This document shows positions 63,181-64,000 of a stretch of 64,000 bases of DNA, one piece after another. The position numbers and the translations under genes were made by a program. Numbering within the stretch: the stretch's first letter is position 1; every line of letters starts with the position of its first letter. A model generated the notes under the pieces. That model was not told the DNA's origin. It did no database searches and saw only the letters and a program-made list of their open reading frames with translations. Source of the stretch: an uncultured Pelagibacteraceae bacterium (GTDB taxonomy: Bacteria > Pseudomonadota > Alphaproteobacteria > Pelagibacterales > Pelagibacteraceae); assembly GCA_902567235.1 (NCBI GenBank), contig CACFLX010000005.1, positions 26,879 through 90,878 of the forward strand, given 5' to 3'.

Positions 63181-64000
63181 CTTTTTGAAACTCTTTTGAA
63201 ATTACATTATTTAATTGTTGAATATTTTTAATTTCATAAAAAACTGATTCGTTAATTTTTTTTTGATCAAAATTAATATTTGATAAAAAGTAATTTTCAT
63301 CATCAATATTGTATTCTATTTCAAAATACACCTTGTTTAAATCTATTCTATTTTGCCTTGGTATCAAAAATCTTCTATAAAATTCTTGTTGGTCATTAAC
63401 ATCAAATTTTACTTTTGATTTTGCAAATATTTTTTGATTTTTTTCATAAATTACTGGATTAGAAAAATTAATTTTTCCTATCTTTTTTAAATCCAAACTA
63501 GAATTTTGTAAGCTTATTTTTTTTTCTAAAAAACTAAGATTTATAACTAAATTTTCAAATAGCCGGTTATTTATTTCATTTAAGCTTATTTTCAAATTTC
63601 CATTAAAATTTAAATGAGAAGTTTGGTTTACCTTATGCAAATTTAAAAAAAGATTGTTTAGAAACATATCGCTACTTATTCCAGATAAAATCAAACCTAG
63701 ATCAAAAAAAAATGGATTTAAATTAATATTTCCAATTAGTTTAGAATGATTCATTACTTTATTGCCATCATCGGTCAGCTCAATACTATTTTGATTAAAT
63801 TTATAGTTTAAATCTAAATTATTTCTCAAAAAATTTATTTTAGTTTTAGCTTCAATAAAGTTTTCATCTTTTCTATCGAATTTATTTGCAATTTTTAAAT
63901 TTGGATTTTTAAATTTAATATTACTTGTTGTCACAAAAGGATCTGAAAAGTTTTTTTCCCATTTAAAAGTAAATTCTGATCCAAATAGATTACCAAAAAT
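63167..64000 (-). CDS. C-terminal part of a large beta-rich protein, start outside window
   Basis: An open frame of 277 codons that continues through the right edge: codons upstream of the GTG at 63934 (… [17 protein letters not shown]) stay open to base 64000, so this is the end of a longer protein. The visible part alternates short polar and hydrophobic strands ([50 protein letters not shown]) with many Asn and Lys, a pattern seen in AsmA/TamB/YhdP-like envelope proteins. No catalytic motif appears. That family link is a guess from composition, so I call it a probable exported envelope protein of unknown function. Confidence 0.6.
   Translation of the reverse strand: MFGNLFGSEFTFKWEKNFSDPFVTTSNIKFKNPNLKIANKFDRKDENFIEAKTKINFLRNNLDLNYKFNQNSIELTDDGNKVMNHSKLIGNINLNPFFFDLGLILSGISSDMFLNNLFLNLHKVNQTSHLNFNGNLKISLNEINNRLFENLVINLSFLEKKISLQNSSLDLKKIGKINFSNPVIYEKNQKIFAKSKVKFDVNDQQEFYRRFLIPRQNRIDLNKVYFEIEYNIDDENYFLSNINFDQKKINESVFYEIKNIQQLNNVISKEFQKVSLE

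Noticed and set aside
1..64000. tRNA, rRNA, CRISPR array, insertion sequence or prophage
   Set aside because: By eye I found no cloverleaf with T-loop, no rRNA stretch, no regularly spaced repeats and no transposase or integrase motif; an RNA-gene program could still reveal something small.

Overview
The window looks like a piece of a streamlined, very A+T-rich marine alphaproteobacterial genome of the SAR11 (Pelagibacterales) type. That assignment is inferred from the sequence: strong A/T bias down to long homopolymers, intergenic gaps of a few bases with many 1-23 bp gene overlaps, a proteorhodopsin/ferredoxin/reductase block, TRAP and DMT transporters, and shortened forms of some central enzymes (GuaB without CBS domains, SerA without its C-terminal domains). 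I see no rRNA, tRNA, CRISPR array, insertion sequence or prophage. No gene-free stretch exceeds 300 bases; the longest is about 210 bases between proteorhodopsin and the propionyl-CoA synthetase-like gene (56679-56890), where only the proteorhodopsin ribosome binding site is clear.

Layout. 1-2.3 kb: two very A+T-rich GT4 glycosyltransferases (the first cut by the window edge) and a small orphan, probably the edge of a surface-polysaccharide variable region. 2.3-4.3 kb: glycine amidinotransferase-like enzyme and a DMT exporter. 4.4-13.9 kb: a formate oxidation island, with moeA-mobA on the minus strand and, divergently, IscU/NifU-like protein, HPP membrane protein, fdhD, fdsB, fdsA and selO on the plus strand. 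13.9-19.9 kb: a FAD oxidoreductase, an SDR, and a lipid-modification cluster (FAD oxidoreductase, DUF1365, cyclopropane synthase-like methyltransferase, DUF3833 lipoprotein), plus a previously uncalled DUF465/YdcH-type small gene. 19.9-23.2 kb: 5-oxoprolinase pxpB-pxpC with a DMT transporter, divergent from pxpA. 24-26.9 kb: a TRAP transporter dctP-Q-M with an intercistronic terminator. 27.6-34.4 kb: panB, guaA, guaB, rlmE, pssA, psd. 34.5-42.8 kb: icd, alaS, recA, tolC-like, glycerate kinase-like. 42.9-44.6 kb: umuDC under a perfect alphaproteobacterial SOS box. 44.6-51.1 kb: serA, serC, DUF1015, trpB2 and two Fe(II)/2-oxoglutarate oxygenases. 51.1-53.4 kb: GT39, a 39-residue membrane peptide and GT2. 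53.4-56.7 kb: dksA, GST, ferredoxin reductase, ferredoxin and a blue-tuned proteorhodopsin. 56.9-64 kb: prpE-like, SMR, dihydroorotase, ygfZ, a MazG-like gene, fumC and the end of a large protein leaving the window.

A striking overall feature is reading-frame damage. Five places, in moeA, the SDR, pxpC and pxpA (twice), each behave as if exactly one extra A or T had been added to a homopolymer of 6-9 bases. Removing one base at each site restores recognisable family sequence and the right total length. This points to systematic sequencing or assembly error more than to real pseudogenes, though programmed or transcriptional slippage is not excluded. Separately, the cyclopropane synthase and lipoprotein genes are fused in frame with no stop between them.

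Together the genes suggest an aerobic heterotroph that supplements energy with light (proton-pumping proteorhodopsin) and one-carbon oxidation (NAD-linked molybdenum formate dehydrogenase), takes up organic acids by TRAP, and keeps a minimal SOS mutagenesis response.
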